A DNA stretch of 64,000 bases, from NCBI GenBank assembly GCA_027306855.1, contig DAHUYZ010000002.1, forward strand, positions 33,343 through 97,342. Reading direction: 5' to 3'. The translations under genes were made by a program, and so were the position numbers. The number at the start of each line of letters is the position of its first letter. The first letter of the stretch is position 1. Shown piece after piece: positions 50,653 to 59,962 of this stretch. The notes beneath the pieces were generated by a model, which saw only the letters and a list, made by a program, of their open reading frames with translations, was not told where the DNA came from and did not search any database. This stretch comes from Solirubrobacterales bacterium (GTDB lineage Bacteria; Actinomycetota; Thermoleophilia; Solirubrobacterales; Solirubrobacteraceae).

Positions 50653-52566
50653 ATGTCATCGCCTATTACGCAAGTAGGGAGCGAGGCGCAGGTGACACTC
50701 GAGCGGGCCCGTGAGCGGCTGCTCGATCTGCAGGACGACGCGGGCTGGTGGAAGGGCGAGCTCCAGACCAACGTGACGATGGACGCGGAGGACATGTTTC
50801 TGCGCGAGTTCTTGGGCATACGCGATCAGCGGCAGACCGACCGCTCCGCGGCATGGATCCGCTCGCAGCAGCGCGATGATGGGACGTGGGCCAACTTCTA
50901 CGGCGGGCCGGGCGATCTCTCGACGACGATCGAGGCCTATTGGGCCCTGCGCCTGGCGGGCGACGAGTCGCAAGCGCCGCACATGCTCGCGGCCGCGCGC
51001 TTCATTGCTGATAACGGCGGCATCGAGAGCGCGCGCGTCTTCACGCACGTTTGGCTTGCTCTCTTCGGCCTGTGGCCCTGGGAGCAGGTGCCGGCGCTGC
51101 CGCCTGAGCTGATCCTGCTGCCCTCATGGGTGCCGCTGAACGTCTACGACTTCGCCTGCTGGGCGCGCCAGACGATCGTCGCGCTGTCGGTGGTCATGGC
51201 GCATCGTCCCGTACACTCGCTCCCGTTCGATTTGAATGAGCTGAGCGGCGCGCGGCCGTGGAGCCCAGCCGTGCCTGCGTCCCGCCGGGGTCGCCTGCTT
51301 GCGCGCCTGGATCGAGCGCTGCGCGCTTATGAGCGCCGGCCGATAGCGCCGCTGCGACGCTTCGCGCTGGGTCGCGCCGAGCGCTGGATCGTGCATCGTC
51401 AGGAGGCGGACGGCTCGTGGGGCGGCATCCAGCCGCCGTGGGTCTACTCGCTGATGGCGTTGAGCCTGCGCGGCTACGGGTTGGATCACCCGGTCATGCG
51501 ACGGGGCATCGAGGGCATCGACTCTTTCATGGTCGAGGACCGCGACGACGCGCTGGGCGTGGGCGCTCCCGCGGGCGAGAGCCGTCGTTTGGAGGCATGC
51601 CAGTCGCCGGTGTGGGATACGGCCTTGGCGATCGTCGCGCTGAGCGATGCCGGCTTGCCGCCCGATGATCCCGCACTCAGAAGCGCGGCCGAGTGGCTGC
51701 TCGGCGAGGAGGTCCGTGTGCGCGGCGACTGGGCCGTTGGCCGACCGGCCCTTGAGCCCGGTGGCTGGGCTTTTGAGTTCGCCAACGACAACTACCCGGA
51801 TGTCGACGACACAGCGGAGGTCGTGCTCGCATTACGCCGTGTGGAGCTCGAGAGGTCCGAGCGCGTCGAGCAAGCGATCGACCGGGCGCTCAGCTGGGTG
51901 CTGGGGATGCAGAGCAAAGGCGGGGGCTGGGGGGCTTTTGACGCCGAGAACACACGCACGCTGGTGCGCGAGCTCCCGTTCCTGGACTTTGGGGAGGTGG
52001 TCGATGAGCCGAGCGCCGATGTGACCGCCCATACGATCGAGATGCTCGCTGCTCTTGGTCTGGAGCAACGTAAGCCATGCGCGCGGGCGGTGGAGTGGCT
52101 GATCGCCAGCCAAGAGCCCGAAGGATCGTGGTTTGGACGATGGGGCGTCAATCACGTCTACGGTACGGGCGCCGCCGTGCCCGCGCTGCTCGCCGCCGGC
52201 ATCCCGGCCTCTGACCCGAGCATCCGGCGCGCGCTTGCCTGGCTTGCCGCCCACCAGAACGAAGACGGGGGATGGGGGGAGGACCCGCGCTCTTATGACG
52301 AGGCGAGCTGGATGGGACGCGGGCCGAGCACCGCCTCGCAGACCGCCTGGGCGCTGCTGGCTCTGCATGCCGCCGGAGAGCGAACTGCCGCGATGTCACG
52401 CGGCGTACGCTGGCTGGTAGCCACCCAGCGGGAGGATGGGAGTTGGGATGAGCCGCAATACACGGGCACAGGGTTTCCGTCCGACTACTACATCAACTAC
52501 CACCTGTATCGACTGACGTTTCCGATCATGGCGCTAGGGCGCTGCCTACGAGACGGACTGGTGTGA
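50653..52566 (+). CDS. shc: Squalene-hopene cyclase
   Basis: Cyclises squalene to hopene or hopanol in one step at the membrane. The protonating motif is DVDDTAEV in the middle of the protein, and several QW repeats are visible (DGSWGGIQPPW, GGGWGAFDAEN, GSWFGRWGVNHVYG, GGWGEDPRSY, DGSWDEPQYTGTGFP), with the C-terminal YYINYHLYRLTFPIMALGR. Length 637 matches bacterial cyclases (about 630). First gene of shc-hpnC-hpnD-hpnE-hpnG-hpnH; its stop shares a base with the hpnC ATG. Confidence 0.96.
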   Translation: MSSPITQVGSEAQVTLERARERLLDLQDDAGWWKGELQTNVTMDAEDMFLREFLGIRDQRQTDRSAAWIRSQQRDDGTWANFYGGPGDLSTTIEAYWALRLAGDESQAPHMLAAARFIADNGGIESARVFTHVWLALFGLWPWEQVPALPPELILLPSWVPLNVYDFACWARQTIVALSVVMAHRPVHSLPFDLNELSGARPWSPAVPASRRGRLLARLDRALRAYERRPIAPLRRFALGRAERWIVHRQEADGSWGGIQPPWVYSLMALSLRGYGLDHPVMRRGIEGIDSFMVEDRDDALGVGAPAGESRRLEACQSPVWDTALAIVALSDAGLPPDDPALRSAAEWLLGEEVRVRGDWAVGRPALEPGGWAFEFANDNYPDVDDTAEVVLALRRVELERSERVEQAIDRALSWVLGMQSKGGGWGAFDAENTRTLVRELPFLDFGEVVDEPSADVTAHTIEMLAALGLEQRKPCARAVEWLIASQEPEGSWFGRWGVNHVYGTGAAVPALLAAGIPASDPSIRRALAWLAAHQNEDGGWGEDPRSYDEASWMGRGPSTASQTAWALLALHAAGERTAAMSRGVRWLVATQREDGSWDEPQYTGTGFPSDYYINYHLYRLTFPIMALGRCLRDGLV

Positions 52567-53450
52567 TGCCGGGCGTGCTCCTGGAGGCGATGCCCGCACC
52601 GAAGCTGGATGCGCGTGCCGTTATGGAGCGCGCCGCGGGCGAGAACTTTCCGGTCGCGTTGCGCGTGCTGGCCCGCCGCGACCGCGCGCGCCTGATGGCT
52701 GTATACGGCTTTGCGCGGCTGGCGGACGAGCTTGGAGACTCGCATGTGGGCGATCGGCTTGGGGCGCTCGATGGGTTGGAGCGCGAACTCGACAGAGCCT
52801 ATGAAGGCCGCTCGGCCCACCCGCTGCTGTCTCCGTTGCAGGCTACCCTGCAGGACCTGGCGCTTCCGCGCGAGCCGTTTGTGCGGTTGATAGAAGCGAA
52901 CCGCGTCGATCAGCGTGTCAAGTGCTACGAGACATGGGAGCAGCTGCTCGGCTACTGCGAGCTCTCGGCCAACCCGGTCGGTGAGCTCGTGCTGCACATC
53001 TTTGAGATGGCGCAGCCACAGAACATCGAACGCTCGGATCGCATCTGCACAGCCCTTCAGCTCGCAGAGCATTGGCAGGACGTGCGCGAGGACGCGCTCG
53101 CCGGGCGGGTATATATGCCGGTCGAGGACCTGGCGCGCTTCTCGCTCGCGCCAGAGGACCTGCTCGAGTCGATCGGCGATCCCACCCGCGAGATGCGCAA
53201 GCGCCTGGGCGAAGCGGTCGCTTTTCAGGTGCGGCGCACACACGAGCTGCTCGACGAAGGCGCCGCGCTCATCGGATGTGCGCCCGGCCGGCGCAAGCTC
53301 GCGCTCGCGGCGTTTGTCGGCGGCGGCCGCGCGGCGCTCCGAGCCATCGAGCGCGCCGGTTTCGACGTGCTCGCGACGAGCCCACCGCGGGCGGGTCGTG
53401 GACGGCGCCTGATGGCGCTCATCGATGCGCTGGCCGGGTGGCGCCGATGA
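52566..53450 (+). CDS. hpnC: Hydroxysqualene synthase HpnC
   Basis: Trans-isoprenyl diphosphate synthase-type protein of 294 residues. In the HpnCDE route it converts presqualene diphosphate to hydroxysqualene. It has ENFPVALRVLARRDRARLMAVYGFARLADELGD with the first Asp-rich motif, and AEHWQDVREDALAGRVYMP with the second. The N-terminal AGENFPVA phrase distinguishes HpnC from HpnD. Start ATG at 52566 or GTG at 52563. Overlaps hpnD by 4 bases. Confidence 0.93.
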   Translation: MPGVLLEAMPAPKLDARAVMERAAGENFPVALRVLARRDRARLMAVYGFARLADELGDSHVGDRLGALDGLERELDRAYEGRSAHPLLSPLQATLQDLALPREPFVRLIEANRVDQRVKCYETWEQLLGYCELSANPVGELVLHIFEMAQPQNIERSDRICTALQLAEHWQDVREDALAGRVYMPVEDLARFSLAPEDLLESIGDPTREMRKRLGEAVAFQVRRTHELLDEGAALIGCAPGRRKLALAAFVGGGRAALRAIERAGFDVLATSPPRAGRGRRLMALIDALAGWRR

Positions 53451-54292
53451 GGACGCATGACGCGGGTCGGTATTGCGAATCGCTGACGCGGTCTTCGGCG
53501 GCGAACTTCTACTACGGCATCCGCTTGCTCGGAGCGGAGAAGCGCGGCGCGATCTCGGCGGTGTATGCGTTTGCTCGGCGTGTGGACGACATCGCCGACG
53601 GGCAGAGGGACACGGATGAGAAGCTGCTGTTGCTGGCGCGCGCCGAGCGCGAGGTTCGCGAGCCGTCGGTGTCCAGCGCGGATCCGATCATGGTTGCGCT
53701 CGCGGGCGCGCACGCGAGATTCGAGCTGCCGCTGGAGGCGCGTGTGGATCTGATCGAGGGTGTGCGGATGGACGTCGAGGGAAGGCGCTACGAGCGGTTC
53801 GAGGAGCTGCTCGAGTACTGCCGCCACGTCGCGGGCTCGATCGGCCGCCTATGCGTCGCGGTGTTCGGCGCCCGCGACATGAACCGCGCGCCGGCGCTCG
53901 CGGACGACCTGGGCGTGGCGATGCAGCTGACGAACATCCTGCGCGACCTGCGCGAGGACTCCGAGAACGGCCGTCTCTACCTTCCCGCGGAGGACCTTCG
54001 GCGCTTCGACGTCGATGGCGGTGAGCCGTTGACTGACGATCTCGCGGCGCTCGAGGAGTTGATGATCTTCGAGGTCGCACGTGCGCGAGAGTGGTTTGCC
54101 CGCGGCATGGAGCTGGTCCCGCTGCTCGACCATCGCAGCGCGGCGTGCGTGCTGGCGATGACCGGGATCTACAGGAGGCTCTTGGAGCGGATCGAGCGCC
54201 GTCCGCGGCTGAGCGCTCGTGAACGCGTGTCGCTGCCCGTGTGGGAGAAGGCATGGGTCGCCGGACGCAGCATGGTGGGAGCCGCGTTGTGA
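53447..54292 (+). CDS. hpnD: Presqualene diphosphate synthase HpnD
   Basis: Joins two farnesyl diphosphates to presqualene diphosphate, the first committed step to squalene. The 281-residue protein shows SSAANFYYGIRLL, YAFARRVDDIADG (Asp-rich motif 1), the GVRMDVEGRRYERFEELLEYC segment and QLTNILRDLREDSENGRLYLP (motif 2). The ATG at 53447 is inside the hpnC stop; the longer frame upstream is unrelated to the family. Confidence 0.94.
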   Translation: MRTHDAGRYCESLTRSSAANFYYGIRLLGAEKRGAISAVYAFARRVDDIADGQRDTDEKLLLLARAEREVREPSVSSADPIMVALAGAHARFELPLEARVDLIEGVRMDVEGRRYERFEELLEYCRHVAGSIGRLCVAVFGARDMNRAPALADDLGVAMQLTNILRDLREDSENGRLYLPAEDLRRFDVDGGEPLTDDLAALEELMIFEVARAREWFARGMELVPLLDHRSAACVLAMTGIYRRLLERIERRPRLSARERVSLPVWEKAWVAGRSMVGAAL

Positions 54293-54329
54293 GCACTAGA
54301 TCTTCGTCGACGTCTTTTGGAGCGTCGCG

Positions 54330-55748
54330 ATGAACGGGCGGCGGCGGGTGATTGTCGTCGGCGGCGGTGTCGCGGGCATCACCGCAGCACTCGATTGCGC
54401 GCAGGCGGGAGCGCAGGTGACGCTGCTCGAGGTGAGGCCGAGGCTTGGCGGCGCTGCCTATTCGTTCGAGCGAGAAGGGCTGCTGCTCGACAACGGACAG
54501 CACGTATTCCTGCGCTGCTGCACGGCTTACAGAGCGCTGCTCGAGCGTCTTGGAAGCTCGGGGCGCGTGTCACTGCAGTCTCGCTTGGAGATACCCGTGC
54601 TGCGGCCCGGGCACAGGCTGGCGGTCTTGCGCCGCAATCGCCTGCCCGCGCCCCTTCATCTCGCCGGAGCGCTCGCGCGCTATCCGCATATCGATCGAAG
54701 CGCGCGCCTGCGCGCCATGCTCACCGCGCGGCGGCTGGCTGGACTGGAGCTGAGCTCGGCGATCGAATTGGAGAGCGCAAACGAGGAGACGCTCGGAAGC
54801 TGGCTGTCAGCGCAGGGCGAGAGTCCTGAGTCCATCGCAAGGCTCTGGGATCTGATTGCGCTGCCGACGCTGAACCTACCCGCCGAGCGCGCGTCGCTGT
54901 CGCTGGGAGCGTTCGTGCTCAAGACGGGTCTCTTGCAGTCCAAGGACGCGGGCGACATCGGATTTCACGCTCAGCCGCTCAGCGAGGTCCTCGGGCGTCC
55001 GGCGCTGAGGGCGCTGCGCGAAGCCGGCGTGGAGGTCAGGTTGAGCTGGCGGGCCGAGCACATCCTGCGCGAGGGAGGTGGCTTGCAGGTACGCAGCAAC
55101 GGGTTCGCGCTGGATGCGGACGCCGTGATCGTCGCAGTGCCCCATGCGCGTGCGGCGACGCTGCTCGAGGACCTGCTCGGCTCGGCCTGTGAGGACTATG
55201 CCCGGCTCGGGAGCAGCCCGATAGTCAACGTGCACGTCGTCTACGATCGCCGCGTCAGCGACATCGAGTTCGCCGCAGGCGTCGATACTCCGGTGCAATA
55301 CGTGTTCGATCGCTCCGCCGCCGTCGGTCTGCGCGAGGGCCAGTACCTTGCCGTCTCGCTGTCGGGCGCCTACGCGGAGATGGAGATGAACGGCGAGGAG
55401 CTGCGCGAGCGCTACCTGGAGGCGCTTGCCGAGCTGTTTCCGCTCGCGCGCGACGCCGAGGTCCGCCTGTTTGCCGTCAGTCGCGAGCACGCCGCCACTT
55501 TCGCCGCGGTGCCTGGGTCGAGCGCGGCGCGTCCTTTAGCCCAGACCGCGCTCGAGGGACTCGTTCTCGCCGGTGCATGGACGGACACGGGCTGGCCCGC
55601 CACACTCGAGGGGGCGGCTCGCAGCGGCCATGCGGCCGCCGACGCCGTGCTCGCGACGTTGCGGGTAGAGCACGAACGCAGCGAATTCGGCGGTGAGGTG
55701 CAGGCCACGGTCACGGGCGATTTGTCGCCCGTCGGAGACGCGCCGTGA
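54330..55748 (+). CDS. hpnE: Hydroxysqualene dehydroxylase HpnE (FAD amine oxidase family)
   Basis: Flavin enzyme that reduces hydroxysqualene to squalene. The dinucleotide motif is VVGGGVAGITAALDCAQAGAQVTLLE, followed by RPRLGGAAYSFEREGLLLDNGQHVFLRC. The C-terminus has the second FAD motif GLVLAGAWTDTGWPATLEGAARSG. Length 472. It lies 37 bases after hpnD with GGAG before the ATG. With hpnC and hpnD it supplies Shc with squalene. Confidence 0.93.
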   Translation: MNGRRRVIVVGGGVAGITAALDCAQAGAQVTLLEVRPRLGGAAYSFEREGLLLDNGQHVFLRCCTAYRALLERLGSSGRVSLQSRLEIPVLRPGHRLAVLRRNRLPAPLHLAGALARYPHIDRSARLRAMLTARRLAGLELSSAIELESANEETLGSWLSAQGESPESIARLWDLIALPTLNLPAERASLSLGAFVLKTGLLQSKDAGDIGFHAQPLSEVLGRPALRALREAGVEVRLSWRAEHILREGGGLQVRSNGFALDADAVIVAVPHARAATLLEDLLGSACEDYARLGSSPIVNVHVVYDRRVSDIEFAAGVDTPVQYVFDRSAAVGLREGQYLAVSLSGAYAEMEMNGEELRERYLEALAELFPLARDAEVRLFAVSREHAATFAAVPGSSAARPLAQTALEGLVLAGAWTDTGWPATLEGAARSGHAAADAVLATLRVEHERSEFGGEVQATVTGDLSPVGDAP

Positions 55749-55772
55749 CGGCTCCAGCTGGGAAGGCCTCGC

Positions 55773-56459
55773 ATGAGTGCAACGGTCCAGGCTCGCACTG
55801 AGACCCGCGCCGCGAACGGTCTGCTCGTGGTGGCGCCGCTGCTCGTCGAGGCGCTTGCGATTCGAGCGGGCTCTCGTGCGCTGAGAGTGCGGGGTACCGG
55901 CATGGGCCCCGTCCGCGCCCGGGCGGCGGTCGAGACCATACGAAAGGACCCAGCCGCCGCGCTGATAGTCGTGGGGTTCGGCGGCGGGCTGTCGGGAGAG
56001 AGCGAGCTCGGCGAAGTGGTCGTCGCCGAGGAGGTGATCGAGCTCGATCCGCAGGGCAGCGCCGGTGGCGTAAGCGTGAAGTGTGCGGGCGCCTCGCTCA
56101 TCGAGCAAGCGCTTTCGGAGGGTGGGCTTGCCGTCAAACGCGGTCGGGTTGCGTCGGTGGAGCAGATCGTGACCGGGGCTCAGCGCGAGCGTATGCTCAC
56201 AAGCGGCGCGTTGGCCGTCGACATGGAGTCGGCGTGGCTCGCGCAAGCAGCGGACGAGCGACCGTTTGCGGTGGTCAGGATCATCTCCGACACGCCGGGG
56301 CGCGAGCTTCGCCGGCGACTGCCTGTTGGCCCGCCGTTGCCGACCCTCGCCGACGGCATGCGAGCGCTCGCGGCTCTGCGTCGCGCCGCCGCTGCGCTCG
56401 GACGGCTCGCGGGCGAGCGCGACGTTCATACTGTGTTTGGGCCGGTGAGCAGCGAGTAG
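55773..56459 (+). CDS. hpnG: Adenosylhopane nucleosidase HpnG-like (phosphorylase superfamily)
   Basis: Nucleoside phosphorylase-fold protein of 228 residues. In hopanoid producers HpnG removes adenine from adenosylhopane made by HpnH. The VVGFGGGLSGE segment is a phosphate/substrate loop, and AVDMESAW is the ribose-binding Met-Glu motif of the MTA/SAH nucleosidase family. Placement directly before hpnH makes the HpnG assignment firm. Distance to hpnE is 24 bases. Confidence 0.9.
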   Translation: MSATVQARTETRAANGLLVVAPLLVEALAIRAGSRALRVRGTGMGPVRARAAVETIRKDPAAALIVVGFGGGLSGESELGEVVVAEEVIELDPQGSAGGVSVKCAGASLIEQALSEGGLAVKRGRVASVEQIVTGAQRERMLTSGALAVDMESAWLAQAADERPFAVVRIISDTPGRELRRRLPVGPPLPTLADGMRALAALRRAAAALGRLAGERDVHTVFGPVSSE

Positions 56460-56482
56460 GGGTCAGACAAGGGATTCCAGAT

Positions 56483-57484
56483 ATGTCCGTTCCGATCAGA
56501 CAGGGCACGCGCATGGGGTGGTATCTGCTGCGCCAGCGGCTGGCCCGGCGCGAGAAGTTTCCGCTTATAGTCGAGCTCGAGCCGCTGTTCCAATGCAACC
56601 TCGCTTGTGCGGGCTGCGGCAAGATCCAGCATCCCGATCATGTCCTGCGCCGGCGTATGTCCGTTGAGCAGGCGGTGGGCGCAATCGAGGAGAGCGGAGC
56701 GCCGATGGTGTCGATAGCGGGCGGCGAGCCGTTGATCCATCCCGAGATCCACCTGATCGCCGCCGAACTCGTCAAGCGCAAGCGGTTCGTCTATCTGTGC
56801 ACGAACGCGCTCTTGCTCGAGCGTAAGCTGGCGAACTTCGAGCCGAGCCCGTACTTCGCGTGGGCGATCCACATCGACGGCCTGCGCGAGCGCCACGACG
56901 CCTCGGTCGAACGCGAGGGGGTCTTCGACAAGGCGGTCGCGGCGATTGGAGCCGCCAAGCAGCAGGGCTTCAGGGTTACGACCAACACTACGTTCTTTAC
57001 GCACGATTCGCCCAAGACGGTGCGCGAGGTGCTCGACTTCCTCAACGATGAGCTGCAGGTCGACGAAATGATGATCTCGCCCGCCTACGCGTACGAGAAG
57101 GCGCCCGACCAAGAGCATTTCTTGGGGGTGCGCCAAACCCGTGAGCTTTTCAGGGAGGCATTCTCGGAAGGGCGGCGCAAGAAGTGGCGGCTCAACCACA
57201 GTCCGCTGTTCCTGGACTTCCTCGAAGGCAAGGCCGAGTTCGAGTGCACCGCATGGGGGATCCCGAGCTACTCGCTGTTCGGCTGGCAGCGTCCTTGCTA
57301 TCTGATGTCGGACGGCTACGCGAAAAGCTACAAAGAGCTCGTCGAGGAGACGGACTGGAGCAGGTATGGCCGGGGTCGCGATCCGCGCTGCGAGAACTGC
57401 ATGGCTCACTGCGGTTATGAGCCGACGGCCGTCCTGCATACGACGCGGTCTCTACGCCAGTCGCTGCGGGCGCTTCGAGGCTAG
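56483..57484 (+). CDS. hpnH: Adenosylhopane synthase HpnH (radical SAM)
   Basis: Radical SAM enzyme that adds a 5'-deoxyadenosyl group to diploptene, starting the C35 hopanoid side chain. The cluster motif is CNLACAGC (CxxxCxxC), preceded by VELEPLFQ, and SIAGGEPLIHPEI is the SAM-binding GGE motif. A C-terminal Cys group (PCYLMSDGY, CENCMAHCGYEP) is typical. Length 333 from the ATG at 56483. Last + gene of the cluster; its 3' end overlaps the convergent flippase-like gene by 4 bases. Confidence 0.95.
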   Translation: MSVPIRQGTRMGWYLLRQRLARREKFPLIVELEPLFQCNLACAGCGKIQHPDHVLRRRMSVEQAVGAIEESGAPMVSIAGGEPLIHPEIHLIAAELVKRKRFVYLCTNALLLERKLANFEPSPYFAWAIHIDGLRERHDASVEREGVFDKAVAAIGAAKQQGFRVTTNTTFFTHDSPKTVREVLDFLNDELQVDEMMISPAYAYEKAPDQEHFLGVRQTRELFREAFSEGRRKKWRLNHSPLFLDFLEGKAEFECTAWGIPSYSLFGWQRPCYLMSDGYAKSYKELVEETDWSRYGRGRDPRCENCMAHCGYEPTAVLHTTRSLRQSLRALRG

Positions 57485-58497
57485 CGCTGTCGACGGATGT
57501 CCCGCCAAGTCATGCCCTCGCCGAGCAAGGCTGGGACTCCGAGAGCCAGCGCCGTGAGGACCTCGACCGCCTGGAGCAAGATTCCGTAGGCGAGGCCGGC
57601 GCCCGCGCCTACCCCGTAGGCCGCAAGCACGACAAGGCATGCCGCCTGGAAGACGCCGACGTTGGACGGGGTCGCCGGCAGGATCGCGCTTACGTTCACG
57701 GCGAGCAGAATCGCGGCGGCGGTCACTGGCGTCGCTTGACCCTGCAGGCCCAGTGCGACGATCACCATGTAGCAAGCCGCCCACTGCAACGCCCATGCGA
57801 GCAACTGAGCGGCCACCGCGGCGACTCCGTGTCGCGGCCTCGTGAACACGACCAGCCCGCGACGAGCCAGACGCAGAAGGCCGGCAAGCAGATCGGCGCT
57901 CCTGCGCAACCGTGTGCTTCGAGAGCGCTGTCCGAGGCGCAACAGCGCGGGTCCCGCAAGCACTATGAGTACGATCAGCACCGGGGCTACGAGCACGCCC
58001 TCGAGGGCTGAGGCGTGGTTGTGAAGGAGCGGCACGCTGCTGAAGGCGACGGACGCGAGGATTCCCAGGGCAACGAGGTTGATGATCGTCTGCGAAAAGA
58101 CGGTGCCCGCCACGACCGGAACGGCGCGAGCGGTCGGATCCGGCAGGCGGCGTGCGAGCACGATGACGCGTGTAGGCTCGCCCACCCTGCCCGGGAAGAT
58201 CGCCGATCCCATGACCCCGATCATCGTCGCTCGGATGACGGGCATCCACCTGATCTCCGTTTCGGGCAGCGCCGCACGCAACGTCTCATGCCACGACGCG
58301 GCTCGCAGCAGCATGGAAAGCGCCATCAGGGCGAGCGAGAGCGCCACCCAGCCTGGGCTTGCCGTTATGAGCGCTTTCCCGACGGCAGACAGATCCAGAC
58401 GCGTGATGCCGAACGCCACAACGGCGAGGAGCAGCGCGATCGCGATCGCGATCCCTATCCGTCGGGCGGTCGGCGGTCGTCGTGTGGGCGCCTGCAT
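57481..58497 (-). CDS. LPG_synthase_TM/HpnL-like membrane protein
   Basis: Polytopic membrane protein of 338 residues with about eight helices of the lysylphosphatidylglycerol synthase transmembrane/UPF0104 type. The conserved stretch GSAIFPGRVGEPTRVIVLARR and the C-terminal NVSAILPATPSNVGVFQAACLVVLAAYGVG are family marks. Related proteins in hopanoid clusters are named HpnL and may move lipids across the membrane. Here it converges on hpnH, so the link to hopanoids is positional. Function unproven. Confidence 0.82.
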   Translation of the reverse strand: MQAPTRRPPTARRIGIAIAIALLLAVVAFGITRLDLSAVGKALITASPGWVALSLALMALSMLLRAASWHETLRAALPETEIRWMPVIRATMIGVMGSAIFPGRVGEPTRVIVLARRLPDPTARAVPVVAGTVFSQTIINLVALGILASVAFSSVPLLHNHASALEGVLVAPVLIVLIVLAGPALLRLGQRSRSTRLRRSADLLAGLLRLARRGLVVFTRPRHGVAAVAAQLLAWALQWAACYMVIVALGLQGQATPVTAAAILLAVNVSAILPATPSNVGVFQAACLVVLAAYGVGAGAGLAYGILLQAVEVLTALALGVPALLGEGMTWRDIRRQR

Positions 58498-58643
58498 GAG
58501 AGGTGTCTATCAGAGGGATCGACCGCCCAGAGGAGGCCGCCTCGGGCGCGAGCCGGCCGGTGACCAAGCCAGTTCGAAGCCATCGAATGATTGCGATAAG
58601 CTAGATCGAACTCGGAGCCTGAGAGGTTGGAAGGGCGTATGAA

Positions 58644-59057
58644 ATGAGCGAGGGCACGGACATCTCGATCGCCCTGTCGCCGGGGCAGGTGGAGCAGGTG
58701 ATCCGCTCGGCCGGAGCTTCAGGGACAAGCGCCGTCTCGGCCCTCTTAGCCGCGGCGCTCGATGACTCCAATGGTGGCGAGTCGAGCGATGACGACGTTC
58801 GCAGCCCGTTGTATGAGGCCACGCAGCGGGCGCTCTTGAAGGCGCTGGGCGACCCGCGGCTATCGCAATCGCTGCTGCGCGGGCTGCTGGTTCTGTCGTG
58901 CTATGGCCCCGATCGTCCGTGGCGCACAATCATCGATCTGGCGCAGGAGCTCGGCATGTCTCCGTCGACTACGCATCGCTACGTGAAGACTCTGAGCGCG
59001 GTCGGACTGCTCGAGCAGGATCCCATGACGCGGGAATATCGTCCCGCTGTGGCATGA
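58644..59057 (+). CDS. IclR-type HTH protein without effector domain
   Basis: Protein of 137 residues. Its C-terminal part, LLRGLLVLSCYGPDRPWRTIIDLAQELGMSPSTTHRYVKTLSAVGLLEQDPMTREYRPA, is an IclR-family winged helix; the ligand-binding domain that normally follows is absent. The N-terminus (1-65) is unlike IclR proteins. It could be a small DNA-binding regulator or a truncated gene; the frame ends cleanly with TGA. A purine-rich GAAGGG and TAAGCT further upstream may serve expression. Confidence 0.78.
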   Translation: MSEGTDISIALSPGQVEQVIRSAGASGTSAVSALLAAALDDSNGGESSDDDVRSPLYEATQRALLKALGDPRLSQSLLRGLLVLSCYGPDRPWRTIIDLAQELGMSPSTTHRYVKTLSAVGLLEQDPMTREYRPAVA

Positions 59058-59096
59058 ACAGGACTGCCGTCCGGTGAGGCCCCGAGGCGTGCCTTC

Positions 59097-59873
59097 TCAG
59101 CGGCCCATATAGGTTGCGTGTCCGGGTCCGCGATCGAGGAACGAACGCACGGCCCGCTCGAGGTCTTCCGTGGCGAACAGCTCGCCGGCCACGGTTGGGA
59201 CAACCTTGTCTGCAGCGTGAGCGCCGCCGTCGTCAAGACATGCCCTGACGATCGTCTTGGTCGCGGCATGTGCGCGGGTAGGTCCTTCGGCAAGCCCCAT
59301 CGCAAACGCGCGCGAGGCCTCCTCGAACCCCTCGTCAGGGAGGACGCGGTTGACCACGTTCCAGCGCTCGAGCGTGGTCGCATCGAACAGCTCCCCCGTC
59401 ATCACGAGCTCGCGTGCGCGTGCTGGGCCGGCTCGCTCGACGAGACGCTGCGTCCCTCCCATGGCGGGAGTCAGTCCGACCACTGTCTCGACGAGACCAA
59501 ACCGCGCGGAGCGCGCGGCGAGCAGGATGTCGCATCCGAGCGAGAGCTCGAACGCGGCGGTCAAGCACAGGCCGTGGGCCGCGAACACGGTGGGGAGCGG
59601 CAGTCGCTCGACACGCTGTACGAGATCGAGCAAGCTGACCCACATCTCGTTCGCCGCGTCAGGCTGCAGGCCGTCGAAGACGTGCACGTCAACGCCACCG
59701 CTTACGAGTTTGCCGGTGGCCCTCACGAGCAGGCCCCGGGGCGGCTGCGTAGCGAGCGCGTCAACCGCGTCCGAAAGCTCGCTCATCAACCCGCCGTCGA
59801 ACAGGTTCAGCGGCGGGTTGTCGATGTTCAGTACGGCAAGCGCTCCGTCGCGCTCGACGTTTATCGCGCTCAC
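59097..59873 (-). CDS. Enoyl-CoA hydratase/isomerase family (crotonase) protein
   Basis: Crotonase-fold protein of 258 residues. NIDNPPLNLFDGGLM opens the fold, and GLCLTAAFELSLGCDILLAARSARFGLVETVVGLTPAMGGTQRL contains the CoA-binding and oxyanion-hole region; the usual Glu of hydratases is replaced or shifted here, so the reaction is uncertain. GTG start at 59873. It stands alone, divergent from the permease. Confidence 0.85.
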   Translation of the reverse strand: MSAINVERDGALAVLNIDNPPLNLFDGGLMSELSDAVDALATQPPRGLLVRATGKLVSGGVDVHVFDGLQPDAANEMWVSLLDLVQRVERLPLPTVFAAHGLCLTAAFELSLGCDILLAARSARFGLVETVVGLTPAMGGTQRLVERAGPARARELVMTGELFDATTLERWNVVNRVLPDEGFEEASRAFAMGLAEGPTRAHAATKTIVRACLDDGGAHAADKVVPTVAGELFATEDLERAVRSFLDRGPGHATYMGR

Positions 59874-59962
59874 TTGGGAGGTGTCCTCGTTGGGGACGTA
59901 CGGCCGGGGTGGGCGTACCAGGCTTTATGCATTGACGCAGAGCGTACAGGGCGCCATCGAGC

